A DNA stretch of 36,077 nt, from NCBI GenBank assembly GCA_016872535.1, contig VGZQ01000027.1:1-36077 (forward strand). The letters run 5' to 3'. Origin of the DNA: Rhodospirillales bacterium (GTDB lineage: Bacteria; Pseudomonadota; Alphaproteobacteria; Rhodospirillales; 2-12-FULL-67-15). Shown here piece by piece: positions 1 through 8,982 of the stretch. The position numbers and the translations under genes were made by a program. Numbering within the stretch: position 1 is the stretch's first letter; every line of letters starts with the position of its first letter. Under the pieces are notes generated by a model that searched no databases, was not told the origin of the DNA, and saw only the letters and a program-made list of their open reading frames with translations.

Positions 1-619
1 CGCGGGTCGGCGCGGGCCGGCGCGGAGCCGCCGCGCCGGGACGACGCGGGCGGGCCTCTTCTTCCTCGCCTTCCTCGGCGGCGACCGCCTGAAGCTTGGC
101 GGCGGCGTGGGCGGCGGCGAGCTTGGCCTGTTCCTCGCGGCGGCGGGCCTCGGCTTCCTCGGCCTTGCGCCGTTCGGCTTCCTCGCCGCGGCGGCGGGCT
201 TCTTCCTCGGGGGTGAGCGGTTCGGTGATCGCCTTCTGTTCGGCTTCGGCCGCTTCCTGGGCGCGGCGCGCCACGGCCGGGGCTTCCGCGTGGTCACGGG
301 CGGCGGCATCGACCAGGGCCCGCGCGCGCGCCGCCTTTTCCTCGCTGGTGAGGGGCCCATGCGATGCCGCGCGGGCGTCGGCGTCGGCCGACGGATGTTG
401 CGCCTCCGCCTTGACCTCCTGCATGTGGCCGCCGGAATCGGAGGCGTAGGTGCGTTTCTTGCGCACCTCGACCTGCACCATCTTCGAACGGCCGTGCGAA
501 AAGCTTTGCCGCACCTGGCCCGATTCGACGGTCTTCTTCAGTTCGAGCTTCTTCGGACGCGCCGCGCCGCCGCCGCCGAGACCCAGGGGCTTCTTTTCGG
601 TATCGCTGGTTTCACTCAT
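1..619 (-). CDS. infB: Translation initiation factor IF-2, N-terminal part (gene runs off the left edge)
   Basis: The ATG is at 617-619 and the frame is open to base 1, giving about 206 residues. The protein starts MSETSDTEKKPLGLGG, followed by a KKLELKKTVESGQVRQSF stretch and HGRSKMVQVEVRKKRTY, which is the typical N-terminus of alphaproteobacterial IF-2. The rest of the visible part is a highly charged Ala/Glu/Arg-rich region, as expected of the long, poorly conserved linker before the GTPase domain. The G domain itself is outside the window. IF-2 delivers initiator tRNA to the 30S subunit. The gene follows nusA by 86 bases on the same strand, the usual rimP-nusA-infB order. The small ylxR gene that often sits between nusA and infB is absent. 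The identification rests on the N-terminal motif and position; no GTPase motif can be seen. Confidence 0.93.
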   Translation of the reverse strand, partial: MSETSDTEKKPLGLGGGGAARPKKLELKKTVESGQVRQSFSHGRSKMVQVEVRKKRTYASDSGGHMQEVKAEAQHPSADADARAASHGPLTSEEKAARARALVDAAARDHAEAPAVARRAQEAAEAEQKAITEPLTPEEEARRRGEEAERRKAEEAEARRREEQAKLAAAHAAAKLQAVAAEEGEEEEARPRRPGAAAPRRPAPTR

Positions 620-705
620 CGTCGGTCCGTCGGTTGGCAACAACTGTCATCAAAGCGGGCCGGGGCGCCATCATACTCTCCGGTCGAATGCGCGCCCAGG
701 CCGTT

Positions 706-2271
706 TCACTCCGTCTTGGCGGTCCCGGCGGCATCGGCATCCTGTTCGGGAAACCAATGGGCGCGCGCCGCCATGATCATGGCGTTGGCCTTGTCCGGGG
801 TCAGCGCGCCGGCCGGGGCTATTTCCATCAACTCGTCGCCGGCGAGATCGCCGAGGTCGTCGAGCGTCTTGACGCCTTTTTCGCCAAGAGCCGCGAGCAG
901 CGTGGGCGTCATGCCCTCGAGCGCGGCGACTTCGTCGGCGACCCCCAGTTCCTTGCGCTTCTTTTCGAGTTCCTCGTCGCGCTTGGCGATGAAGTCGCGC
1001 GCGCGCTGGCGCAGCTCGGTCGCGACATCCATCTCGAAGCCCTCGATCGAAGCCAAGTCCTCGACCGGCACGAAGGCGACGTCCTCGAGCGTCTGGAAGC
1101 CTTCCGCCACCAGCAGATGGGCGATGACTTCGTCGACGTCGAGCGCGTCGATGAACAGCTTGGAGCGGGTGCGGACTTCCTCCTGGCGGCGTTCCGATTC
1201 CTCGGCCTCGGTCAGGATGTCGATGTCCCAGCCGGAAATCTGCGATGCGAGTCGCACGTTCTGGCCGCGACGGCCGATGGCGAGACTGAGTTGCTCGTCG
1301 GGAACCACCACTTCGATCCGGCGGCGCTCTTCGTCGAGCACGACCTTGGCGACTTCGGCCGGCGCCAGCGCGTTGACGATGAATGTCGCGGGATCGGCCG
1401 ACCACTGGATGATGTCGATCTTCTCGCCCTGCAACTCGCCGACCACCGCCTGCACGCGCGAGCCGCGCATGCCGATGCAGGGCCCGACCGGGTCGATGCC
1501 GGAATCGTGCGACAGCACCGCGATCTTGGCGCGCGAACCGGGATCGCGCGCGACCGCCTTGATCTCGATGACACCGTCGTAGATTTCCGGCACTTCCTGG
1601 GCAAACAGCTTGGCCATGAACTGCGGATGGGTGCGCGACAGGAAGATCTGCGGCCCGCGCGGTTCTTCGCGCACGTCCATGATGTAGGCGCGCACGCGAT
1701 CGCCGGTGTTGAAGTGCTCGCGCGGGATCGTCTCGTCGCGCCGGAGCAGGGCCTCGGCCCGGCTCAAATCGACGATCACGTTGCCATATTCGACGCGCTT
1801 GACGATGCCGTTGACGATTTCGCCGATGCGGTCCTTGTATTCCTCGTACTGGCGCTTGCGTTCGGCCTCGCGCACCTTCTGCACGATCACCTGCTTGGCG
1901 GTCTGCGCCGCGATCCGCCCAAAATCGATCGGCGGCAGGGGGTCGACCAGAAACTCGCCGACCTTGAGGTCCAATTTCCGCTTTTTCGCCTGTGCCGGCG
2001 TCATCTGGGTGAATTCGTTTTCGACCGTTTCGACCACTTCGGTGTAACGGGCGAGCGAGATGGCGCCGTTGGTGCGGTCGATGGCGGCGCGGATGTCGTG
2101 TTCGTGCCCGTATTTGGAGCGCCCGGCCTTCTGGATCGCCTGCTCCATCGCGACGAACACTTCCTCGCGCTCGATGCCTTTGTCGCGGGCGACCGCGTCG
2201 GCGACCTGCAACAGTTCGGGCCGAGCGTGCACCGTGCGTTCTTCGACCCGATCCTTTTTTCTCGCAGCCAT
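706..2271 (-). CDS. nusA: Transcription termination/antitermination factor NusA (521 aa)
   Basis: NusA binds RNA polymerase and nascent RNA and modulates pausing, termination and antitermination. The domains are in the normal order: an N-terminal polymerase-binding domain (about 1-130), an S1 domain (about 148-215), two KH domains with GxxG-type loops (IGMRGSRV near 267 and IGRRGQNV near 332), and two C-terminal helix-hairpin-helix acidic repeats (about 375-430 and 445-505). The full length of 521 residues is usual for Proteobacteria carrying the acidic repeats. The ATG at 2269-2271 lies 4 bases after the rimP stop, with a GGAGACGGGG purine stretch upstream inside the end of rimP, so translation of the two genes is probably coupled. 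It is followed by infB. Confidence 0.97.
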   Translation of the reverse strand: MAARKKDRVEERTVHARPELLQVADAVARDKGIEREEVFVAMEQAIQKAGRSKYGHEHDIRAAIDRTNGAISLARYTEVVETVENEFTQMTPAQAKKRKLDLKVGEFLVDPLPPIDFGRIAAQTAKQVIVQKVREAERKRQYEEYKDRIGEIVNGIVKRVEYGNVIVDLSRAEALLRRDETIPREHFNTGDRVRAYIMDVREEPRGPQIFLSRTHPQFMAKLFAQEVPEIYDGVIEIKAVARDPGSRAKIAVLSHDSGIDPVGPCIGMRGSRVQAVVGELQGEKIDIIQWSADPATFIVNALAPAEVAKVVLDEERRRIEVVVPDEQLSLAIGRRGQNVRLASQISGWDIDILTEAEESERRQEEVRTRSKLFIDALDVDEVIAHLLVAEGFQTLEDVAFVPVEDLASIEGFEMDVATELRQRARDFIAKRDEELEKKRKELGVADEVAALEGMTPTLLAALGEKGVKTLDDLGDLAGDELMEIAPAGALTPDKANAMIMAARAHWFPEQDADAAGTAKTE

Positions 2272-2275
2272 GGTT

Positions 2276-2845
2276 TTAACCCCGTCTCCTGCTGAGTCCC
2301 GCGCCGGGCGTTTCGCGGCGCAGGGAGTCCTTCAAAAACGCGTCGTCGACAACCAATTTTGCCCGCGCGATGTCGGCCAGCGCGATCGTGACCGGGCCTT
2401 CCGCCGTCTCCAATCGGACCCCGCCGTCGCCGACGCCGTCGAGCCGGCCCTGAAAACGCCGCCGACCGTCTTTCGGGAAACGAACCTCGATCCGCGCCGT
2501 CCGTCCCTTGAAGCGGTCGAAATCCGCGGCCTTGACCAGCGGCCGGTCGAGGCCGGGCGAGCTGACTTCCAACGTGTAGGACCCGGCGATCGGGTCTTCG
2601 ACGTCGAGCAGGGCGGAAAGCGCGCGGCTGATTTCGGCGCACGCCTCCACGCTCATCGGGTGGCCGTCGCGGCGCTCGGTCATCACCTGCAGCGTCGGCG
2701 CGTGGCGGCCGGAAATAATCACCCGCACCAGTTCATAACCCATCGCCTCGAGAGTGGGCGCGATCAGGCGTTCGATCGCGGCCGCATCGCGGCCGCCGGT
2801 CGAGGCCGCTTCGGTCTGGTCGTGGTCCATTTCGGTTCGCTGCAT
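2276..2845 (-). CDS. rimP: Ribosome maturation factor RimP (189 aa)
   Basis: RimP helps assemble the 30S subunit. The protein shows the RimP signatures: IERLIAPTLEAMGYELVRV near the N-terminus, then CAEISRALSALLDVEDPIAG and YTLEVSSPGLDRPL, and a C-terminal SH3-like domain (about 100-175). The chosen ATG at 2843-2845 has a GGCGGGA ribosome-binding sequence 5 bases upstream. A second in-frame ATG at 2828-2830 (protein starting MDHDQTEAAS) is a weaker candidate with no clear binding site. A long in-frame extension upstream of 2845 runs through the leader hairpins and the end of trmB and is unlikely to be translated. It is the first gene of rimP-nusA-infB, preceded by its own candidate promoter and a terminator-like hairpin. 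Confidence 0.93.
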   Translation of the reverse strand: MQRTEMDHDQTEAASTGGRDAAAIERLIAPTLEAMGYELVRVIISGRHAPTLQVMTERRDGHPMSVEACAEISRALSALLDVEDPIAGSYTLEVSSPGLDRPLVKAADFDRFKGRTARIEVRFPKDGRRRFQGRLDGVGDGGVRLETAEGPVTIALADIARAKLVVDDAFLKDSLRRETPGAGLSRRRG

Positions 2846-2874
2846 CGAATCCCGCCGGTCGGCAAATCTCCGAC

Positions 2875-2904
2875 AAACAAAAAAGGCGGACCTTGCGGTC
2901 CACC
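2875..2904 (-). terminator. Intrinsic terminator or attenuator in the rimP leader
   Basis: Read on the minus strand, GGTGGACC (2904-2897) and GGTCCGCC (2892-2885) form an 8-bp stem with one G-U pair, closed by a GCAA tetraloop (GNRA type), followed directly by TTTTTTGTTTG. This is a classic intrinsic terminator shape. It lies between the trmB stop and the rimP start, only 30 bases before the rimP ATG, and downstream of a candidate rimP promoter. It therefore may act both as the end of metK-trmB and as an attenuator of rimP-nusA-infB. Confidence 0.72.
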
Positions 2905-2910
2905 CCGTTG

Positions 2911-2934
2911 GGCCCGGATTTCCGGGCTCGGGCC
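2911..2934 (-). other. Second GC-rich hairpin in the rimP leader
   Basis: GCCCGG (2912-2917) and CCGGGC (2922-2927) are exact inverted repeats with a 4-base loop. An alternative outer pairing, GGCCCG (2911-2916) with CGGGCC (2929-2934), competes with it. The hairpin lies just upstream, in the minus-strand transcript, of the terminator-like stem. It could be an antiterminator or pause hairpin, or only part of a compound terminator. It has no U-tract of its own on the minus strand. Confidence 0.45.
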
Positions 2935-2962
2935 AATTTTGTTTGTTGTTGTTCTGGGCGCT

Positions 2963-2991
2963 TATATATCCCCGGCGTCGGCGCGAGGCAA
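2963..2991 (-). promoter_or_regulatory. Candidate sigma70-type promoter for rimP-nusA-infB
   Basis: On the minus strand, TTGCCT (2991-2986) is separated by exactly 17 bases from TATATA (2968-2963). The promoter overlaps the last codons of trmB. It would start a leader of roughly 110 bases that contains both hairpins before the rimP start codon. The prediction comes from sequence match and spacing only. Confidence 0.5.
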
Positions 2992-3685
2992 GCCCCCCTC
3001 GGCGCTCCCAACTCTCCGAAAAACAAGGTAAATACAGCGCGCGCCGAGTTTTCGGGCCTTGGCCGCGTAGCGGGTTTCCGGGGAGTCCTTCGGCCGTTCG
3101 CGCCAATCGCCCGGCCCCGCCGCGGTCCAGGCAAAAGCGGGATGGCCGAGCAGGCGCGCGAGCGTCCAGCGCGCGTATTCCATGTGATCGGTGGCGAAGC
3201 GCAGCTCGCCGCCGGGTTTCAGGATACGGGCGAACTCGTCGAGGCTTTCGCGCTGGATCAGCCGGCGGCGGTGATGGCGCGTCTTGGGCCACGGGTCCGG
3301 GAAATAGGCGACGATACGCTCAAGCGACGCGGTCGGCAGGCGCCCGAACAAGCGACGGGCGTCGTCGTCGAGCACGCGCACGTTGCCGAGATTGTCGGCC
3401 TTCACGCGCGCGAGCAGGGCGGCGACGCCGTTGACGAACACCTCGCAGCCGATGAACCCGATGTCGGGTTCGGCCTTGGCTTGGTGCGCCAGATGCTCGC
3501 CCGCGCCGAAACCGATCTCGAGGCGGATGGCGCGCGGCGCGAACGGAAACAGCGCCGCCGGATCGAATGTCTCGGGACCGTCGAGCGGCACGCGCAACGC
3601 GGGCAACAGACTCTCGCCCAATGCATGCCGCCCGGGACGCAGCCGCCGCCCGCGGCGGCGGCCGTAGAACCGCAGTCTCGATTCG

Positions 3686-4882
<1,197 letters not shown>

Positions 4883-5075
4883 GGAAGGTCCTTTCGCCGG
4901 GCGGCCCGGGCCCGAGATTTTGCGCGCGCCGCGCCGCGAGGCGTGCGTTCGCACGATGGGCGGGCGGATTATGTGACAGCCGAAATCCCCGGCGTCAAGG
5001 GACGCCCGGCCCGATCTTGTCGGGGAAAAACCCGCGGAACCGCGCGATCTTGTCGCCCCGGTAGTGCCGTGCCCG
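4883..5075 (-). other. metK leader and intergenic region, with candidate promoter
   Basis: On the minus strand TTGACG (4998-4993) and CATAAT (4973-4968) are each 5/6 matches to the -35 and -10 consensus, but they are 19 bases apart, which is longer than ideal. The resulting leader of about 80 bases contains a perfect CGTGCG/CGCACG inverted repeat (4942-4955) and a GGGCCCGGGCC self-complementary stretch just before the ribosome-binding site. A SAM-responsive leader would make sense here, but I do not recognise the conserved core of any SAM or SAM/SAH riboswitch class. Confidence 0.4.
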
Positions 5076-5573
5076 TTATTCGTCCTCGGCGGCAATCCCG
5101 GCGAGCGACTTGGCGAGCTCGAACACGCGCTTGCGGACTCGCGGGTTTTCGATCCGGTAATAGGCGCGGACCAGTTCGAGGGTTTCGCGCTTGACCAGGG
5201 GATCGCGCTCGATCTCTTCCTGAGTCTGATCGCGCAGGCCCGCCTTGAGGCGCCCGGCGTGGGTTTCGAGTTCGCCCGCTATTTCTTCGAAGAAATAGGA
5301 CACCGGCACGTCGAGAATCTTGCTGAACTCGTAGAGTCGCGATGCGCCGATGCGGTTGGCGCCGCGCTCGTACTTCTGGATTTGCTGGAACGTGAGCCCG
5401 ACCGCCGCGCCGAGTTTTTCCTGACTCATGCCAAGCAATGTCCGGCGCAGGCGCACGCGCGCGCCAACGTGAATGTCCACCGGATTCGCGATCCCCGGCG
5501 GAAGGCGTTCGGCTTTCTCTATCGCTCCGCCGGCTTTGCGGCCGCGAGGTCTTCCAGGCTTACGTAAGGTCAT
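5076..5573 (-). CDS. XRE-family helix-turn-helix transcriptional regulator (165 aa)
   Basis: A Cro/C1-type helix-turn-helix spans about residues 30-90: [20 protein letters not shown], then [17 protein letters not shown] and [20 protein letters not shown]. The C-terminal half ([32 protein letters not shown]) is shared by the alphaproteobacterial proteins encoded next to metK. The start chosen is ATG at 5571-5573, with GGAAG just upstream. The frame continues open to an ATG-like position at 5762, but the extra 63 residues look unlike the family. Its position, first before metK-trmB and after lnt on the same strand, is conserved in alphaproteobacteria. The regulated genes are not known from this sequence. 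Family assignment is firm, specific role unknown. Confidence 0.9.
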   Translation of the reverse strand: MTLRKPGRPRGRKAGGAIEKAERLPPGIANPVDIHVGARVRLRRTLLGMSQEKLGAAVGLTFQQIQKYERGANRIGASRLYEFSKILDVPVSYFFEEIAGELETHAGRLKAGLRDQTQEEIERDPLVKRETLELVRAYYRIENPRVRKRVFELAKSLAGIAAEDE

Positions 5574-5840
5574 GGCTTCCGCTTGATATGGTTGTCGTTC
5601 GGACAAATGCCATCCCTGCGCGCGGCAAGCGGCGATGATCCCACCAACAAGGGTAAGGGCATTGTCCGTTTTATCCCCCGTTATCGGAATCGCCGGGCAT
5701 CCCTCCACGACGATCCGCTTGGCGCCGTCGTTTGCGACGTGCGCGAGCAGCACGACGTACATAATCTTCTCTTATTAGCGGCGCAACGCAAAAAAACCCT
5801 GAGAAAATCCAATTGTATCAGCGAGTCCTCGCTTGTTCGC
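5574..5840 (-). other. Intergenic region between lnt and the XRE regulator gene
   Basis: This 267-base gap is less GC-rich than its surroundings. On the minus strand TTGCGC (5786-5781) and TATGTA (5763-5758) are 17 bases apart and form a candidate promoter for the regulator gene, with a leader of about 170 bases. Near the lnt end an AGCGAG/CTCGCT inverted repeat (5820-5833) is followed, after about 20 bases, by a run of seven T on the minus strand (5790-5796). The spacing is too long for a standard intrinsic terminator. No further gene is visible. Confidence 0.4.
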
Positions 5841-7415
5841 CTAGAACGTGTATTGCTTGCGACCGCCGCGTGCGAAAAAAAGCACTAACGCGAGCACGAC
5901 GAGCATCGCGGGCGTCGCCCACGTGCCGACGATCGAAAACGGCGTCGGCGACAACGCGACCGGCAACGGACCATCGGCGATCCCGTCGCGCCCGAGCGCG
6001 AGTTGAACCCGGATCCGGCCGAGGGAATCGACGATCGCGGAAATGCCGTTGTTGGCGACCCGCACCAGCGGCAACCCTTCCTCGACCGCGCGCAGGCGGG
6101 CGGCGGCGAAATGCTGGTAAGGACCGGGCGAAATCCCGTACCAGGCGTCGTTGGTGAGGTTGAGCAGCCAACCGGGCCGTTCGCCCTCGGGCGTCACGCG
6201 GCCCTCGAAAATCGCCTCGTAGCAAATCAGCGGCGAGGCGCGCGGCGCGCCCGGAATGGGCAGAGCGACCGGCCCGGGGCCCGCCGAAAAATCGATCGCG
6301 CCGTGAGTGATCTTGACCACTTCCGCCGGCAGCCAGGCGCGCAGCGGAACATATTCGCCGAACGGAACCAGATGCGCCTTGTCATAGCTGGCGGCGATTG
6401 CCCCGTCGTCGGCCAGCACGTGCAGACTGTTCCAAACACGAAACGGATTTTCGCCGGGAGGCGTGGCGCGCGGCGCGCCAACCACGAGCGCGCCGCCCGC
6501 CGGTACGGCGGCGGCGAGATGCGCGCGCAACTCCGCATTTCGTTCAAGATAAAACGGCACCGCCGTTTCCGCCCAAATCACATGGGTCGGGGGCGGCGAC
6601 GCCGGCTCCTGGCTCATCGCCACTTGCTTGATGACGTGCCCGGCGCGTTCGGACGACACCCATTTCAGGTTTTGCGGAATCGCCGGCTGAACCAGACGCA
6701 ATCTCACGTCCGCGACATCGGCGGCGGCCGCGGGCCCGAGGTATTGAAGCCGCGCCAAGCCGGCCACGAACCACGCCAGCAATCCGACGGCGCCGATGAA
6801 CAGAACCGCGGCTTGCCGTTTCTTTTCCGGTTCCCAGCCGAGAACCGCCGGCACCGCCGCCAACAGCACTGTCATGAACGAGAGACCGTGCACGCCGATC
6901 CAGGCGGCGGGCTGGATCATGGTCTCCGAGAATACCCAGACGGTGCCGACCAGGTTCCAGGGAAAACCGGTCAGCACCATCCCCCGCAGCCATTCGAGAG
7001 CGACCCAAGCCAGCGCGAACCACAGGACGCGCGTTCCGTCGCCTGCGTGCGCACCGGCCATCGCGCGCGCCAGCCCGCAGGCCAGCGCGGGAAAAAGCGC
7101 GAGCCCGGCGCCGAGCCCGCCGACGGCGAACGGCACCATCCAGCCGAAACGCGCCGAGTCCACCAAGAGCGCGTTGCCGAGCCAATAAAGCCCGGCGACA
7201 AAAAAACCGAAGCCGAACCACCAGCCGGCGGCGAAGGCCGAGCGGATTCGCCCGGAGCCGAACACGATCCACACCAGTCCGGTGAAGGAGACCGCCAACA
7301 CCGGCACCGCGTGAAAGGGCGGCAGCGCGAGAACGGCGAGCGCGCCGAGCGCGCCGGCGCCCGCGCGCCGCCCCCAGCCCATCGACGCCGTGATGCGGGC
7401 GCGGAGTGCGTTCAC
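5841..7415 (-). CDS. lnt: Apolipoprotein N-acyltransferase Lnt (524 aa)
   Basis: Lnt adds the third acyl chain to the N-terminal cysteine of lipoproteins in the inner membrane. About six hydrophobic segments occupy roughly residues 18-220, and one more C-terminal helix (about 492-515) follows the nitrilase-like periplasmic domain. The catalytic triad is visible: Glu283 in IWAETAVPFYL, Lys346 in YDKAHLVPFGEYVP and Cys398 in SPLICYEAIFE. WLLNLTNDAWYG is another family motif. The GTG start (7413-7415) overlaps the corC stop by 4 bases (GTGA), implying translational coupling. The reading frame is open far upstream, but only this start gives a normal Lnt. CorC and Lnt adjacency is widely conserved. 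Confidence 0.95.
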   Translation of the reverse strand: MNALRARITASMGWGRRAGAGALGALAVLALPPFHAVPVLAVSFTGLVWIVFGSGRIRSAFAAGWWFGFGFFVAGLYWLGNALLVDSARFGWMVPFAVGGLGAGLALFPALACGLARAMAGAHAGDGTRVLWFALAWVALEWLRGMVLTGFPWNLVGTVWVFSETMIQPAAWIGVHGLSFMTVLLAAVPAVLGWEPEKKRQAAVLFIGAVGLLAWFVAGLARLQYLGPAAAADVADVRLRLVQPAIPQNLKWVSSERAGHVIKQVAMSQEPASPPPTHVIWAETAVPFYLERNAELRAHLAAAVPAGGALVVGAPRATPPGENPFRVWNSLHVLADDGAIAASYDKAHLVPFGEYVPLRAWLPAEVVKITHGAIDFSAGPGPVALPIPGAPRASPLICYEAIFEGRVTPEGERPGWLLNLTNDAWYGISPGPYQHFAAARLRAVEEGLPLVRVANNGISAIVDSLGRIRVQLALGRDGIADGPLPVALSPTPFSIVGTWATPAMLVVLALVLFFARGGRKQYTF

Positions 7416-8392
7416 GCCTTGGCCGACGGCGATGGCGCCCCTCCGCCGGAAGCGGCATTGGCATCCGGCGGCGAAGGGCGCCGCCGATTCACCCTGAGCC
7501 GCTTGATGCGACGTGGGTCGGCGTCCAACACCTCGAATTCCAGGCCCGAGGACGGGTGGCGCACCAGTTGGCCGCGGATCGGAACCTGGCCGGCGGCGGC
7601 GGCGACCAGACCGCCCAGGGTGTCGACTTCCGCGCGTTCCTCGGCGGCGAAGGCGACGCCGGATTGGCGTTCGAAATCCTCCAGCGGCACGCGACCGTCG
7701 GCCTCGAACGACCCGTCGGCGAGGCGAATGACCATTGGCCGTTCGGGCCGGTCGTGCTCGTCCTCGATCTCGCCGACGATCTCCTCGACCAGGTCCTCGA
7801 TGGTGACGAGGCCGTCGACGCCGCCGAATTCGTCCACCACCAGCGCCATGTGCACGCGCTTGACCCGCATTTCGAGGAGAAGCTCGAGCGTGCGCATCGA
7901 CGGCGCGACGAACAGGATGCGCCGCATGATCTTGTCGAGGGAAAATTCGGAATCGCGGCCGCGCCACGGCAGCACGTCCTTGATGTGGACCATGCCGAGC
8001 GCGTCGTCGAGAGTCTCGCGGTAAACCGGAAGCCGGGAATGGCCCTCGCGCGTCATGATTTCGATGACTTCCGGCAGCTTGGCGCCGATTTCGACCGCGA
8101 CGATCCCGGCGCGCGGCACCATCACGTCGGCGAGATTGCGCTGGCGCATGCCGAGCACGTTGACGAGCAGGCGCCGTTCGGCCTCGCCGATTTCGGCGGC
8201 GGCGGGCGTGCCGGACTTTTCGATCAGTTCGCTGAGCGTGACGGACGGGCCGGTGCGTGCCGCGCCGCCCCAAAGGTTCTTCAGCCCCTGCAGCCACCCG
8301 CCGAGCAACCGGCGTACCGACGGCGCCGATTGGAGCGCGGCTGGAGGCGCGGGCGGGGGCACGGGTGGAGGCGTGGGAACGTCCTTGTTCAT
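7412..8392 (-). CDS. corC: CorC/HlyC-family CBS-domain protein (326 aa)
   Basis: This is a soluble protein of the CorC type: a proline-rich N-terminus, then LADVMVPRAGIVAVEIGA opening a pair of CBS domains (about 90-215), containing SRLPVYRETLDDALGMVHIKD and VVDEFGGVDGLVTIEDLVEEIVGEIEDEHD, and a C-terminal transporter-associated domain (about 235-310: DTLGGLVAAAAGQVPIRGQ). No DUF21 membrane domain is present, so it is the short CorC form and not the long membrane form. The role is usually linked to magnesium or cobalt efflux, but the exact function in this operon is uncertain. The ATG (8390-8392) overlaps the ybeY stop (ATGA), and the stop overlaps the lnt start (GTGA). Confidence 0.93.
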   Translation of the reverse strand: MNKDVPTPPPVPPPAPPAALQSAPSVRRLLGGWLQGLKNLWGGAARTGPSVTLSELIEKSGTPAAAEIGEAERRLLVNVLGMRQRNLADVMVPRAGIVAVEIGAKLPEVIEIMTREGHSRLPVYRETLDDALGMVHIKDVLPWRGRDSEFSLDKIMRRILFVAPSMRTLELLLEMRVKRVHMALVVDEFGGVDGLVTIEDLVEEIVGEIEDEHDRPERPMVIRLADGSFEADGRVPLEDFERQSGVAFAAEERAEVDTLGGLVAAAAGQVPIRGQLVRHPSSGLEFEVLDADPRRIKRLRVNRRRPSPPDANAASGGGAPSPSAKA

Positions 8393-8982
8393 CGCGCGCG
8401 CCTCCGCCGAACCCTTTCCGGGCGCAGCGTGTAGGGGTTCGGCACGTCGAGGGTTCCGAGCGCCTTGATCTCCAGCCGTTCCATGCGCCGCGCCTCGCGC
8501 GGGCGGCGGTGGTCGTGGCCGAGCAGATGCAGGATTCCGTGCACGACCAGATGGCGAAGATGGTCGGCAAGCGGCTTGCCCTCGGCGCGCGCTTCGGCGC
8601 GCGCGGTTTCGAGCGCGACGATGACGTCGCCGAGCGCCACCGGCTGGGCGGCGGTGTGGGGCGCGCACGCGCCGTCGAGGGCGGCGAAGGCGAGAACGTT
8701 GGTCGGCTTGTCCTGTCCCCGCCAGGACCGGTTGAGCCTGCGCACGCGGGCGTCGTTCGCCAGCACCACCGCCGCCTCGATGCTGGCCGCATCTCCGGCG
8801 CACGCGAGCCCGCGTGTCGCGCGCGAACGCCGCGCGCCGCGCGCGACGGCGAACGCGGCATGCGCCGCCCGCTCCGCGTGCCGCGCGGCGCCGGGCAGCG
8901 CGCGGCGCCAAGCCGCAGACGCGACATGCACGCCGATGTCGAGAGCCGGTTTTGCGCGCACGGGCGGCATGGGGAGAATCAA
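8389..8982 (-). CDS. ybeY: Endoribonuclease YbeY (about 197 aa)
   Basis: YbeY is a metal-dependent endoribonuclease involved in 16S rRNA maturation and ribosome quality control. The zinc-binding signature is present as HGILHLLGHDH near residue 140, preceded by LNRSWRGQDKPTNVLAFA and LGDVIVALETARAEA, all family hallmarks. The TTG at 8980-8982 overlaps the phoH stop (TTGA), in line with the other coupled junctions of this operon. An ATG at 8968-8970 (MPPVRAKPALDIGV) would shorten the protein by 4 residues and is equally possible. The loop between about 40 and 70 is longer and more alanine/arginine-rich than usual. The phoH-ybeY-corC-lnt order is very widely conserved. Confidence 0.94.
   Translation of the reverse strand: MILPMPPVRAKPALDIGVHVASAAWRRALPGAARHAERAAHAAFAVARGARRSRATRGLACAGDAASIEAAVVLANDARVRRLNRSWRGQDKPTNVLAFAALDGACAPHTAAQPVALGDVIVALETARAEARAEGKPLADHLRHLVVHGILHLLGHDHRRPREARRMERLEIKALGTLDVPNPYTLRPERVRRRRAR

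Noticed and set aside
1-619. The GC-rich repetitive start of infB as a tandem repeat or CRISPR-like array
   Set aside because: The repetitiveness comes from Glu/Ala/Arg codons of the IF-2 linker; there is no regular repeat-spacer pattern.
634-2295. A 553-codon plus-strand frame opposite nusA
   Set aside because: It mirrors nusA codons on the other strand, has no family resemblance, and nusA is certain.
5574-5762. A 63-residue N-terminal extension of the XRE regulator
   Set aside because: The extension does not resemble the conserved family N-terminus, overlaps a candidate promoter, and the ATG at 5573 has a good ribosome-binding site.
5841-8927. A 1028-codon open frame on the minus strand spanning lnt, corC and ybeY
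   Set aside because: Only the last 524 codons resemble a protein (Lnt). The upstream part is an arginine/alanine-rich shadow of corC and ybeY, caused by high GC and few stop codons.
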